Of a stretch of 58,473 nucleotides of DNA, positions 1 to 8,326 are shown piece by piece. The translations under genes were made by a program, and so were the position numbers. The number at the start of each line of letters is the position of its first letter. The first letter of the stretch is position 1. The notes under the pieces were generated by a model. The model saw only the letters and a program-made list of their open reading frames with translations. It was not told the origin of the DNA and did no database searches. The DNA is from Paenibacillus dakarensis (lineage in GTDB: Bacteria > Bacillota > Bacilli > Paenibacillales > Paenibacillaceae). The stretch is from contig NZ_CDSE01000091.1 in NCBI RefSeq assembly GCF_001373415.1, positions 1 to 58,473 of the forward strand, given 5' to 3'.

Positions 1-392
1 CCTGCCGTTAACGGGCGAACATCAAAAATATCCTCCAGACAAGTAATGTAGCCTTCCTGATATAACCCGCCGCGCAAGGTGTTCTCCCATAGGGGTTTGA
101 CGAGCGATTCAGCTATGTATAACGGGATTTTCTGTCTGTTTTTGTGGCTGTACTGCGCCATTAGCTTGAATGCCATTTCTTCCAGACCGCCGACATGATC
201 CGCATGGATATGTGTGATGAGCACCGCATCAATGGATTCAAAGGATCGCCCCAGTTGATGCAGCGCTCTAGGCGCCGTTACTCCACAATCGAGAAGAAGA
301 GTGAAGTCTTCATCGAAGATAAGGGCGTTGTTGTTAAAATAATTTTTGGCAAAAGCACCACCGGTACCTAACATTTGTAAATGCAGTGACAA
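1..392 (-). CDS. MBL-fold metallohydrolase, N-terminal part (runs off window start)
   Basis: Read on the minus strand, an open frame enters from position 392 and continues past base 1, so only about 130 N-terminal residues are visible. It opens MSLHLQMLGTGGAFAKNYFN and carries the metal-binding signature THIHADHVGG at about residues 60-69, which is the HxHxDH motif of the metallo-beta-lactamase / RNase Z-like hydrolase fold. I chose the TTG at 392 because a GGAGGT lies 8 bases upstream of it (401-406 on the plus strand); the ATG at 374 has no such site. The substrate cannot be told from this half: the family includes phosphodiesterases, RNase Z-like nucleases and lactonases. It is transcribed divergently from the exported protein at 657. 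Confidence 0.85.
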   Translation of the reverse strand, partial: MSLHLQMLGTGGAFAKNYFNNNALIFDEDFTLLLDCGVTAPRALHQLGRSFESIDAVLITHIHADHVGGLEEMAFKLMAQYSHKNRQKIPLYIAESLVKPLWENTLRGGLYQEGYITCLEDIFDVRPLTA

Positions 393-656
393 TATACTCA
401 ACCTCCAGATGTAATTAGGATGTCTTGATTAGGTATACGTATATTTTATCGGATCTCATAAATATTTACACGGGTTATTCGGATTAATCCCGGTATGGAC
501 CTGCCGAACTATCTGATGATAGGCTGGTGAACAGGAATTTTAAACCACGTCCAAAAAAATTTCCAAGGAATTCTAAGCAACCGCGCAACTTTGCTTTTTG
601 CCTTGTAGTATAAACATATAACAACTAGAAAAAGTAATACGGAGGTTATTTTTTAT

Positions 657-1220
657 ATGAAAAATAAATGGAAGAAAATAGCCATTTGCACTTTGCTTAT
701 ATCATTAATGGGCGGGGGATCCTTTCTGTTTGCCGACTCATTTGATGAACATGTCCGTGTTTGGTTCAACGGCAAAGAACTGAAAGATGGCGGTTATCTG
801 ATTGACAACAAAATATATATTCCGGCCCGGGATACAGACAGTGCTGTGACATGGGATAAAAAGCATGGAAAAGTGAATATCATCAAGCCCAATGTACATA
901 TCTTCTTGTTTAAAGGAGATACTGCATTCGGGAATGTAAACCGTGGAAAGCTGAAATTTAATGTTTTTAGTCAGATTGATACTTTAACGGATGACATACA
1001 TTCGGTGAAAGTGGCCATAGCAGATCCGTCAGGAAAAGTGAGGGATATACAATCTCAAGATATTAAAGACAATAAAAGTGATAATTTCTGGTTCCGCACC
1101 TATGATTTCACCTATGATTTTAATACAATCGGTAAATACTCGGTTGGATTCTACATCAAATCTTCGTCTGATTCTGAGTTTGTTAAAGTTTCAGAGAAAG
1201 TTATTACCGTTCTGAAGTAA
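657..1220 (+). CDS. Exported protein with copper-amine-oxidase-like N-domain
   Basis: 187 residues. Residues 1-26 form a classical signal peptide: KNKWKK positive region, hydrophobic core, then FADS as the probable cleavage region. The mature part begins with a stretch (VWFNGKELKDGGYLIDNKIYIPARD) that resembles the copper-amine-oxidase N-terminal-like repeat common on secreted Paenibacillus proteins. That repeat is structural and is not an enzyme. The remaining ~110 residues look beta-rich and match nothing I can name. The start is supported by ACGGAGG about 9 bases upstream. It stands alone, divergent from the MBL gene and separated from the DUF1292 gene by a candidate promoter. Function unknown; a wall or matrix-associated role is only an inference. 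Confidence 0.75.
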   Translation: MKNKWKKIAICTLLISLMGGGSFLFADSFDEHVRVWFNGKELKDGGYLIDNKIYIPARDTDSAVTWDKKHGKVNIIKPNVHIFLFKGDTAFGNVNRGKLKFNVFSQIDTLTDDIHSVKVAIADPSGKVRDIQSQDIKDNKSDNFWFRTYDFTYDFNTIGKYSVGFYIKSSSDSEFVKVSEKVITVLK

Positions 1221-1239
1221 TACAGCAGGGCTTGACAAA

Positions 1240-1278
1240 TTGACCTTGTTATACTTCCGTGTTACCATACGGAAGTAT
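1240..1278 (+). promoter_or_regulatory. Candidate promoter with inverted repeat flanking the -10 box (DUF1292 gene)
   Basis: TTGACC at 1240-1245 and TACCAT at 1263-1268 are spaced by 17 bases. A perfect 10-bp inverted repeat, ATACTTCCGT at 1251-1260 and ACGGAAGTAT at 1269-1278, flanks the -10 box, which sits in the 8-base loop. This could be an operator for a dimeric repressor. It could instead be a weak terminator of the upstream gene, although no T-run follows. Promoter assignment is by eye only. Confidence 0.4.
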
Positions 1279-1307
1279 GATAATTTAACCGAAGTGAGGT
1301 TTTTTCA

Positions 1308-1625
1308 ATGAGCGATCACAAACATGAACACGGAGCTGACTGTGGCTGCGGTCACGATCATGACCACGACCATGAGCATGAAGAGTTTGTGCTTACTTTG
1401 ACGGATGAGCAGGGCAACGACGTAGAAATGGTGCTTGTAGAAACATTTGATGTCGGTGAGAAACTGTATGCGCTTCTTCTTGAACGTAATAATCCAGGAG
1501 CAGACGGCGTTATTCTGCGTATGGAAGAAGAGAATGAAGAAATGGTTCTCTACAATATTGAAGATGAAGAAGAATGGAATGCAGTTGAAGAAGCTTATAA
1601 CGAGCTTGTAGCAGCTCAAGAATAG
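1308..1625 (+). CDS. DUF1292 (YrzB-like) protein with His-rich N-terminus
   Basis: 105 residues, very acidic. Residues ~25-100 match the DUF1292 family (B. subtilis YrzB): FVLTLTDEQGNDVEMVLVET, then a C-terminal EEEWNAVEEAYNEL. The first 25 residues are unusual, with about ten histidines and two cysteines in HxHxH and CGCGHDHDH patterns that could bind Zn, Ni or Co. DUF1292 proteins have no established function. The start ATG follows GAAGTGAGG. A terminator follows directly at 1641. In B. subtilis yrzB sits near the yrrL/yrzL genes; that context is missing here. Confidence 0.85.
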   Translation: MSDHKHEHGADCGCGHDHDHDHEHEEFVLTLTDEQGNDVEMVLVETFDVGEKLYALLLERNNPGADGVILRMEEENEEMVLYNIEDEEEWNAVEEAYNELVAAQE

Positions 1626-1640
1626 GTATTGTGTAATTAT

Positions 1641-1674
1641 AAAGGCCCCGGTGAATTACACCGGGGCTTTTTGT
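1641..1674. terminator. Bidirectional rho-independent terminator
   Basis: Stem GCCCCGGTG (1645-1653) pairs with CACCGGGGC (1659-1667) around a 5-base loop. A T-run follows on the plus strand and an A-run precedes it, so it can end both the DUF1292 gene and the convergent decarboxylase gene. Confidence 0.85.
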
Positions 1675-1682
1675 TTGGCCAG

Positions 1683-3170
1683 TTAGAAGATTGGATCCGC
1701 TTCAACGATAACCTTAACGTTCTCAATGCTGCGATCCTCCGGTCCCTTAACCGGCAGGCCAACATCTACATGGTCCACAATATAATCAATGTTATCCTGA
1801 GAGATAACCTCGCCTGGCAGAAGGATCGGAATGCCTGGCGGATATACATAAATAAATTCGGCAATAATTCGTCCGGCTGATTCCCTGAATGGAATGACTT
1901 CTGTATCTCCATAGAATGCATCCCGGGGAATCAGGGAAAGTTGAGGGATTTCCGGAATTTTGACAACCAGCTCGTTAATTTCATTAACATTATTGTAGGT
2001 CTTGGATAAATCACGCAGGGCTGTAAGCAGAATTTCAATAGATTCTTGCGTGTCCCCTGGTGTAACCAAGCACAAAATATTGTACATATCACTAAGCTCA
2101 ACCTCAAGGTTGTAATGTTCGCGAAGCCAGTTCTCTGTTTCATAGCCGGTAATCCCCAGATGACGGACATGTATGGTTAGCTTGGTCGGATCATAGCTGT
2201 ATGTGGCTTCTCCTCCCAGTATGTCCGCTCCAAAGCAGTACAGGCCTTCGATTTGGTTGATAGACTGGCGTGCATATTGTGCAAGCTCAATGGCCTTGGC
2301 AGCGATCTCATGCCCGTGAAGTGCCAGGTTTCGCCGTGACGTATCGAGTGAGGCGAGTAAAATGTATGAAGTTGACGTTGTGGTAAGCATACTGATAACC
2401 GTTTGGATCCGGAACGGATTTACATAACCATTCTTAGTATTTACATTCAACACAGAGCTCTGTGTCATGGATCCTCCAAGCTTATGCACACTTGTTGCAG
2501 CCATATCGGCTCCAGCTTGCATTGCTGACATTGGAAGGTCTTCGTGGAAGTGAATCAGCACACCGTGTGCTTCGTCAACCAGCACCGGCACATTAAAGCT
2601 GTGTGCAAGATCTACAATTTCTTTCAGGTTAGCACTCACACCGAAATAAGTCGGATTGATGACAAGTACGGCTTTCGCATCAGGATGTCTTTTCAGCGCC
2701 TTGCGAACTGAACTGATTGTAATACCATGGTCGATCCCTATGTTAGGGTCCTGCGCAGGGGATACGAATACTGGCTTAGCCCCGGAATAAATGATAGCAG
2801 ACATGACGGATTTATGGATATTACGGGGAACAATTATTTTATCCCCTGGGGAGCAGACGGTCATGATCATTGTCATAATAGCGCCGCTTGTTCCTTGTAC
2901 GCTAAAGAAGGTATAGTCGGCTCCAAAAGCATCTGCCGCAAGCTGCTGCGCTTCTGCGATCACACCTGTAGGTTGATGCAGGTCATCGAGTGGAGCGATA
3001 TTAATTAAATCTATCGATAGGGCGTTATCCCCTATAAAATCCCGAAATTCGGCATCAGAACCTATACCTTTTTTATGACCGGGAATATGAAATTGCACGG
3101 GGTTTTTGGCCGCGTGTTCCTTGAGCGCAGTGAAGAGCGGTGTACGGCTATGGTCCATGGGCGCTGTCAC
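1683..3170 (-). CDS. speA: Orn/Lys/Arg decarboxylase family protein (arginine decarboxylase, SpeA-like)
   Basis: 495 residues, the length of the short Firmicutes SpeA/YaaO class of PLP-dependent fold-I decarboxylases, which make agmatine or cadaverine for polyamine synthesis. Visible motifs are FHIPGHKKG at ~28-36, VQGTSGAI at ~91-98, LVDEAHG at ~197-203 (Asp199 would contact the PLP pyridine nitrogen) and SVHKLGGSMTQSS, where Lys230 is the Schiff-base lysine. The C-terminal domain ends with PVKGPEDRSIENVKV. The start is GTG at 3170 right after AAAGG, or ATG at 3158; I cannot decide between them. SpeA (arginine) and YaaO/Cad (lysine or ornithine) paralogues look alike, so the substrate is inferred. 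It converges on DUF1292 and diverges from the MFS gene. Confidence 0.88.
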   Translation of the reverse strand: MTAPMDHSRTPLFTALKEHAAKNPVQFHIPGHKKGIGSDAEFRDFIGDNALSIDLINIAPLDDLHQPTGVIAEAQQLAADAFGADYTFFSVQGTSGAIMTMIMTVCSPGDKIIVPRNIHKSVMSAIIYSGAKPVFVSPAQDPNIGIDHGITISSVRKALKRHPDAKAVLVINPTYFGVSANLKEIVDLAHSFNVPVLVDEAHGVLIHFHEDLPMSAMQAGADMAATSVHKLGGSMTQSSVLNVNTKNGYVNPFRIQTVISMLTTTSTSYILLASLDTSRRNLALHGHEIAAKAIELAQYARQSINQIEGLYCFGADILGGEATYSYDPTKLTIHVRHLGITGYETENWLREHYNLEVELSDMYNILCLVTPGDTQESIEILLTALRDLSKTYNNVNEINELVVKIPEIPQLSLIPRDAFYGDTEVIPFRESAGRIIAEFIYVYPPGIPILLPGEVISQDNIDYIVDHVDVGLPVKGPEDRSIENVKVIVEADPIF

Positions 3171-3348
3171 AACCTTTCTGTGTGTGTGAAATAGTTTAAG
3201 ATGGTCGATTTATGTTTCATATAAACAAAATTGAGTATAGCAAAATAAGGGGGGAATGCAAGCAAAGGAATCTTCAGGCATTTCTTCCGGAGATCAGGAA
3301 ACAATACACATAAGCGCTATTATAGTATGGAGGATGGGATGTGAGCAG

Positions 3349-4632
3349 ATGACAGAAGTCATTTCTTCGGCCGGCAAACGCAGATTATTGTCGCCGTTTT
3401 TCTTAGAACTGCTAGCGATCATTTTTTTAGTCGAATTTATTAAAGGCTCTTTACTTGTTGCAATTCTCCCGGTATATATGAAAAATGTTCTTGGTGTATC
3501 GGGCACAATCATCGGGATTTCCTTTGCTCTTCAATATCTGGGTGATAATCTGTTTCGCAGTCCTTCAGGGTGGATTGCAGAGCGTCTTGGATTCAAAACC
3601 ACCATGGCTGCTGCTCTGTTTATGGTGGTTGCTGGGGTGGTCATCATTGCGTTTACAGACGGGCCCTTTTGGCTTTCGCTGGCATGCCTGATTCTGGGGA
3701 TAGGTACAGCTCCATTGTGGCCATGTGCTATGACAGGAGCTACAGAAATCTCAGGCCCGAATAACAGCAATGGTACGGCTATGGGAGCCTTGGAGACGGC
3801 GGCACTTGCCGGTACCGGTGCAGGTCCAATCACAATGAATTTTATAATGGAGCATACCTCCAAAAATTATCAGACCGCTTTCTTGATCATGATTGGGGTG
3901 GGCATTGTGCTCGTGCTTACTGCGCTGCTGCTTCCGGGTAAAATCAAGCGTCCTTCTATAGCAGAGGGGTATGATGCTGTACACGTACAAGGAAACAGAT
4001 TGAGAAACAGCTTGAGCAAGCTGCGGACAAGCGTTAAAGCTACACTGCATGAGGTAAAGGCAACGCTGAATGTCAGCTGGCTGGTTTACCCCGCGTTATT
4101 CTTGCAATCCTCTGTGATTGGTCTGCTGAGTCCCGTTATAACGCTATATGTAAGTAATGAGCTTGGTATTTCTCCGAATCAATACAGCCTCTTGCTTATC
4201 GTCGGTGGAGGAATTACGGTACTTGCACTTATTCCGGCAGGAAAGCTTGTTGACCGGTTTGGGACAACCCGGTTTCTGAATGCGGGGTTTTTGCTCTGCG
4301 CAATTACCTTGTGCATATTCACAAGCTTCAAATCATTGCCGATAGTGTTTGGTTTAGTAAGCTTAGTCGGTATCGCTTACGCTATGATTTTGCCGGCGTG
4401 GAATACATTTGTCGCCAATTTGGTTCCAAAAGGAGAGCGGGGTACGGTGTGGGGCTTCTTCTTAACGTTGCAAGGCTCAGGAATGGTGTTTGGACCCATC
4501 TTGTCTGGCTGGCTTTGGGACGGAGTTGGACATGGGGCGCCATTCGTGGCTAGCGGTATAATTATGGGGATTCTGTTTATCATTCATCTCTTTTTGTCCC
4601 GGCGTCATGCTCCTCCCGTTCAGACAGGTTAA
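3349..4632 (+). CDS. MFS transporter
   Basis: 427 residues with about 12 hydrophobic segments in two halves separated by a polar loop at ~215-250. It reads as a major facilitator family permease: cytoplasmic-loop motif LVDRFGTTRFL after segment 8, and SPSGWIAERLGFKTT after segment 2. The substrate cannot be told. The frame is open upstream to ATG 3256, which has a G-rich patch just before it, but the extra 31 residues are polar and unlike an MFS N-terminus. GGAGG at 3329-3333 lies 15 bases before ATG 3349. I prefer 3349, with 3256 and 3334 as alternatives. Divergent from the decarboxylase gene, with about 90-180 bp shared upstream. Confidence 0.85.
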   Translation: MTEVISSAGKRRLLSPFFLELLAIIFLVEFIKGSLLVAILPVYMKNVLGVSGTIIGISFALQYLGDNLFRSPSGWIAERLGFKTTMAAALFMVVAGVVIIAFTDGPFWLSLACLILGIGTAPLWPCAMTGATEISGPNNSNGTAMGALETAALAGTGAGPITMNFIMEHTSKNYQTAFLIMIGVGIVLVLTALLLPGKIKRPSIAEGYDAVHVQGNRLRNSLSKLRTSVKATLHEVKATLNVSWLVYPALFLQSSVIGLLSPVITLYVSNELGISPNQYSLLLIVGGGITVLALIPAGKLVDRFGTTRFLNAGFLLCAITLCIFTSFKSLPIVFGLVSLVGIAYAMILPAWNTFVANLVPKGERGTVWGFFLTLQGSGMVFGPILSGWLWDGVGHGAPFVASGIIMGILFIIHLFLSRRHAPPVQTG

Positions 4633-4639
4633 ACAAAAA

Positions 4640-4682
4640 TAAGCAGGCCCTTCAGGATATAATCTTGAGGGGCCTGCTTTTG
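4640..4682. terminator. Bidirectional terminator
   Basis: AAGCAGGCCC from 4641 pairs with GGGCCTGCTT ending at ~4679, closing a loop of about 16-18 bases with extra pairing inside. T-runs flank both sides. It separates the convergent MFS and DUF1054 genes. Confidence 0.85.
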
Positions 4683-4703
4683 GAATTAATCAGGTGTTAG
4701 AGA

Positions 4704-5327
4704 CTAAAATGCAATTCGATATAAAGGCAGCAACGTCTCGAACGTCTCCTGGATCGTTTCAATCAATTGGTCACCGCTCTGCTTAACCGCTTCCTCGCGG
4801 GGAATACGAAGACCGCACATGACCTCGGCTTTTTTTACCTGCTTCAGTTTGTTGATCAGGGCGCCTAAACGCTCTTCATTCATATCTGCATGCGATATCC
4901 CGTCCGGATTCATATGGTCGGTTGACCAGTAATATTTCTTAGGCAGCATGGATTGAATATTTGACAGTTCTTTTTCAAGATTGCCGGCGAATATCGTTTT
5001 GTTAGGACTTTCATAGATGATGGCGAAAATGATGAATAGATGGGATTCGAACATGCCGACCTCGAAATGCGGCAGCGCCTTGTAACCGCGTTTATTTGCA
5101 GCCCAGGCGACCCAAGTATCAATAGGTGGATTGACCGTGCGCCGTGCATGCTTGGCAACATGGACAAACATTTCTTCGCCGCACAGAGCGGATATGTATG
5201 GAGCAAGCTCAGCACCAATGTTTTCAAGCTTCGGGCGGACCCGTTCAATCAGAACCTCCATTCGGCTTTCCAGCCCTGGAACTGTAAACACATCAAAATC
5301 ATCTGTATTGAATCCTGTAAAACTCAT
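4704..5327 (-). CDS. DUF1054 / UPF0637 family protein (YktB-like)
   Basis: 207 residues matching the length and sequence type of B. subtilis YktB (UPF0637). Recognisable parts are FTGFNTDDFDVFTVPGLESR at the N-terminus, then HVAKHARRTVNPPIDTW, ALPHFEVGMFESHLF and the C-terminal TLLPLYRIAF. The fold has been solved for this family but no biochemical function is established. The start ATG follows AAGGGGGTT. The gene is monocistronic, convergent with the MFS gene, and the next gene is 266 bp away. Confidence 0.85.
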   Translation of the reverse strand: MSFTGFNTDDFDVFTVPGLESRMEVLIERVRPKLENIGAELAPYISALCGEEMFVHVAKHARRTVNPPIDTWVAWAANKRGYKALPHFEVGMFESHLFIIFAIIYESPNKTIFAGNLEKELSNIQSMLPKKYYWSTDHMNPDGISHADMNEERLGALINKLKQVKKAEVMCGLRIPREEAVKQSGDQLIETIQETFETLLPLYRIAF

Positions 5328-5593
5328 ATATTAACCCCCTTGTGTGAAGTTATAACGCAGGTTATGGGACAACTACTGAATGTTACTGGCAGGATCACCG
5401 AAAGCGGCATCCCGGCAGCCGGGTTGATTCAAGGCAGGGTCTTTTCAATGGACCGTAAAAATAGTCAATAAACCAAGTTACCGTTACATAAGATGAAGTA
5501 TAAGATATAGATAAGACAACGTCAAAAGCAGCTCATCAGGATCATCACTCGAAGCCGCGTTAAATAGAAGAAAGACTACGGGGAGGGAGTGCC

Positions 5594-6190
5594 GTGAATA
5601 AGAGCGAGGAAGTGGAGTATTGCAATCTGGAGCTCCGGTTTGACCGCCGGCATATCCAAGTCTTGATTAAAGAATTGATCCAAGAAGGGTATTCCCTTTA
5701 TTGGAGTGAGAACGATGTCCAGTTTGTCATATCGATTCGAACGGGTCGGAAGCTTGTAAAGCTGCGGTTTCAGAGAACAGGCAGAGGGTATAAACTAGTG
5801 GGAGACTATATGATCAGGGATCCGAAGCTTGCTGAATGGATGGAGAAATTAATTGAGAATACGCGGGGCCATGCCGTCGTAAAGAGGTTCAAGGACCGCC
5901 AGATATTAATTGAAAATATCTTATTCGGTGAGGTGATCAGGCTCGTCGAAATTTCCGGATACCGGCAGCGCGTGCTTTTTCAGAAAGGAACGCCAATGAC
6001 GGAGCAGGAGATGGTTCGTCTGTTCGAGTCGAAGGAAGGCGAGCGGCGAGTGCTTTTGTGCAGGCTGGAAGCTGATGACGAGCTGGAGAAGCTGCATCTG
6101 GCGATCCAAACAGGAGATGAAACTGCCGCAGAGGAATGCAAAAAAAGACTTCGTGAGCTCTCACTGGAGCTTTTGCGTCTTGAATGGTAA
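5594..6190 (+). CDS. Conserved hypothetical protein, 198 aa
   Basis: I do not recognise this family. The protein is soluble, highly charged and starts at GTG after a very strong GGGAGGGAG box. The N-terminal half alternates beta-like stretches (CNLELRFDRRHIQVLIKEL, VQFVISIRTGRKLVKLRF). The C-terminal third (~150-198) is a predicted amphipathic helix pair rich in Glu, Leu and Arg. There is no signal peptide or membrane segment. A terminator follows at 6220 and the gene is alone upstream of gnd. Codon use looks like its neighbours. Confidence 0.7.
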   Translation: MNKSEEVEYCNLELRFDRRHIQVLIKELIQEGYSLYWSENDVQFVISIRTGRKLVKLRFQRTGRGYKLVGDYMIRDPKLAEWMEKLIENTRGHAVVKRFKDRQILIENILFGEVIRLVEISGYRQRVLFQKGTPMTEQEMVRLFESKEGERRVLLCRLEADDELEKLHLAIQTGDETAAEECKKRLRELSLELLRLEW

Positions 6191-6219
6191 TAGATTTTCT
6201 GTTGCAAACTAAAATGCAC

Positions 6220-6250
6220 GAATAACACCTCGGACGTTAAGGGGTGTTTT
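6220..6250 (+). terminator. Rho-independent terminator
   Basis: AACACCTC pairs with GGGGTGTT (one G-T pair) and is followed by TTTTC. It lies 30 bp after the stop codon of the 5594 gene. Confidence 0.6.
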
Positions 6251-6335
6251 CGCGCGGTCTGTTTTCGGTCAGGGGTTCACTTCTCCGCGTAAAAACGTTA
6301 ATATAGGTGTATTGTTAATCATCCGTGACGAGATG

Positions 6336-6366
6336 TTGTCAAGGATGAGCTGCGTATAAATATAAT
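6336..6366 (+). promoter_or_regulatory. Possible gnd promoter
   Basis: TTGTCA at 6336-6341 and a perfect TATAAT at 6361-6366, with a long 19-base spacer. The -10 box is good but the spacing is poor, and the -10 lies only 21 bp before the start codon. Confidence 0.35.
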
Positions 6367-6387
6367 GGAGTAAAGGATGAGAACCAG

Positions 6388-7797
6388 ATGAATAAACAAC
6401 AAATTGGTGTGATCGGCCTTGCTGTAATGGGTAAAAATTTGGCTCTTAATATCGAGAGCAAAGGCTTCACCGTTTCCGTATTTAACCGTTCTCCGCAAAA
6501 AACAGAGGATTTGATGAAGGAAGCAGAAGGTAAGAACTTGAAGGGAACCTATTCAATCGAAGAATTTGTCGAGTCACTTGAAACTCCACGTAAAATTCTG
6601 ATTATGGTTCAGGCTGGACAAGCTACCGATGCTACGATAGAACAGCTTCTACCACACCTCGATCAAGGGGATATCATCATTGATGGAGGAAATGCTTACT
6701 TCCCTGATACCGTACGCCGGAATAAAGAGCTTGAAGCTAAAGGCTTCCGTTTTATCGGAACCGGGGTTTCTGGTGGAGAGGAAGGCGCGCTTAAGGGTCC
6801 TTCAATTATGCCTGGCGGCCAGAAGAGTGCATACGAACTGGTTGAACCGATTCTGACGGCGATTTCTGCCCAAGTAAACGGAGAGCCTTGCTGTACATAT
6901 ATCGGACCGGATGGTGCCGGCCACTATGTGAAGATGGTTCATAACGGAATTGAATACGGGGATATGCAGCTGATTTGCGAGGCTTACCAACTCATGAAAG
7001 ATGTACTGGGACTGGATGCCAAGGAATTACAAGCTATTTTCTCCGAATGGAATAAAGGCGAGCTGGACAGCTATTTGATTGAAATTACAGCAGATATCTT
7101 CTCGAAATATGATGAAGAGACTGGCAAGCCAATGGTTGACGTTATTTTAGACACAGCTGGTCAAAAAGGTACGGGTAAATGGACAAGCCAAAGCTCCCTG
7201 GATCTCGGCGTACCATTATCCATGATTACAGAATCCGTATTTTCCCGTTTCCTTTCTGCAATGAAAGAGGAGCGTGTACACGCAAGCACGATTCTGAACG
7301 GTCCAAAAACAGAAAGCTTCTCCGGCGACAAAGCAGAATTTATTGAAAATGTCCGCAAAGCACTGTTTGCGAGCAAAATCGTATCTTACGCTCAAGGCTT
7401 TGCACAGCTCCGCGTAGCTTCGGATGAATACAACTGGGATCTCAAGTATGGTGAACTTGCAAAAATCTGGCGTGGGGGATGTATCATCCGTTCCCGCTTC
7501 CTGCAAAATATTACCGATGCATACAATAACAATCCGGAGCTAAAGAACCTGCTTCTGGATCCGTTCTTTAAAGATATTATCGATAATTACCAAGATGCAT
7601 GGCGCAAAGTGGTTGCTTCCGCAGTAACTCTTGGTATTCCGGTACCAGGCTTCGCGAGCGCACTGGCATATTACGATAGTTATCGTACGGCTAATCTCCC
7701 TGCGAACCTGCTTCAAGCTCAGCGTGACTATTTCGGAGCGCATACCTTTAAACGTGTAGACAAGGAAGGCGTGTTCCATTTTAACTGGATGGATTAA
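6388..7797 (+). CDS. gndA: 6-phosphogluconate dehydrogenase, decarboxylating
   Basis: 469 residues, the full length of the NADP-dependent enzyme that converts 6-phosphogluconate to ribulose 5-phosphate, CO2 and NADPH in the oxidative pentose phosphate pathway. The N-terminal Rossmann motif IGLAVMGKNLALNIESKG is at ~8-25, with NRSPQK as the NADP 2'-phosphate binding region. The substrate loop is GVSGGEEGALKGPSIMPGG at ~127-145. The catalytic helix is HYVKMVHNGIEYGDMQ at ~184-199, whose Lys and Glu are the acid/base pair. The C-terminal tail is the FKRVDKEGVFHFNWMD type expected for GndA. It appears monocistronic, and its last 17 bp overlap the convergent small gene at 7781. Confidence 0.97.
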   Translation: MNKQQIGVIGLAVMGKNLALNIESKGFTVSVFNRSPQKTEDLMKEAEGKNLKGTYSIEEFVESLETPRKILIMVQAGQATDATIEQLLPHLDQGDIIIDGGNAYFPDTVRRNKELEAKGFRFIGTGVSGGEEGALKGPSIMPGGQKSAYELVEPILTAISAQVNGEPCCTYIGPDGAGHYVKMVHNGIEYGDMQLICEAYQLMKDVLGLDAKELQAIFSEWNKGELDSYLIEITADIFSKYDEETGKPMVDVILDTAGQKGTGKWTSQSSLDLGVPLSMITESVFSRFLSAMKEERVHASTILNGPKTESFSGDKAEFIENVRKALFASKIVSYAQGFAQLRVASDEYNWDLKYGELAKIWRGGCIIRSRFLQNITDAYNNNPELKNLLLDPFFKDIIDNYQDAWRKVVASAVTLGIPVPGFASALAYYDSYRTANLPANLLQAQRDYFGAHTFKRVDKEGVFHFNWMD

Positions 7798-8089
7798 TAT
7801 CGGTTAATCCGAAAACAAGATCACGCAGACAAGCGCGAATATCATCATCGTCGGCGTGGAAATGCGCATGGCTGCCTAGAAGCAGCATCGCTGCTTCGCA
7901 GTAGCTGTTAAATATTTGAAGTATACGTGGCTTTGAGAGCTCCAGCAGCGCTGGGTCTTTCAAGGCCACTTTTTTTTGTGCATAATGGAGAACCCAGATG
8001 ATATCCTCCCGGCATAGAGGGTGTGAGGGGCCGAGAATCGTACTGAGTCTTTTAGGTAGTTCTGGTCTTGTGTTCTTGTCATAGGACAT
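7781..8089 (-). CDS. Small hypothetical protein, 102 aa, overlapping the gnd 3' end
   Basis: An unrecognised soluble protein with helical character and a conserved-looking core (LGPSHPLCREDIIWVLHYAQKKVALKDPAL). The C-terminal part has a His/Asp patch, HAHFHADDDD, at ~74-83 that could bind a metal. The reading frame is dense and the start at 8089 has AGGAGTGATC about 10 bases upstream, so I think it is real. Its stop lies inside gnd (17 bp convergent overlap), with no terminator between them. Function unknown. Confidence 0.65.
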   Translation of the reverse strand: MSYDKNTRPELPKRLSTILGPSHPLCREDIIWVLHYAQKKVALKDPALLELSKPRILQIFNSYCEAAMLLLGSHAHFHADDDDIRACLRDLVFGLTDINPSS

Positions 8090-8252
8090 GGGTTCTAGAT
8101 CACTCCTGATTCATCACAATTTGAATACACTTCGGCACTTTGTTTAAGACCGCTTGTATTTCATTTATATGATGAAAATTCATTACATAGACTTATAGAT
8201 TATAAATGTATGAAGCACTGCAAGTAACTTCTATTCGCCTGGAACCCTTGGA

Positions 8253-8282
8253 TTGTCCAATCTTTTCGGCCTGTGGTATGAT
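8253..8282 (+). promoter_or_regulatory. aroK promoter (extended -10)
   Basis: TTGTCC at 8253-8258, 18-base spacer, TATGAT at 8277-8282 preceded by TG one base before (extended -10). A small palindrome GATTGTCCAATC at 8251-8262 overlaps the -35. Confidence 0.55.
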
Positions 8283-8326
8283 ATGAAAAAGTTTAATAGG
8301 ATGAATGCAATAAACGAGGTGAGGAA

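Noticed and set aside
1305..1619. 104-codon minus-strand frame over the DUF1292 gene
   Set aside because: Exact antisense shadow of the His-rich gene, with hydrophobic low-complexity composition.
3256..3348. 31-residue extension of the MFS protein
   Set aside because: Polar and unlike an MFS N-terminus. It stays open only because the frame has no stop. The start choice remains uncertain.
5364..5471. 35-codon frame (MGQLLNVTG...) upstream of the 5594 gene
   Set aside because: Weak RBS and no recognisable family. It stays possible as a leader peptide but is unsupported.
6290..6303. Cre-like stretch upstream of gnd (CG at 6296)
   Set aside because: Two consensus mismatches, one in the essential G, and not placed over a convincing promoter.
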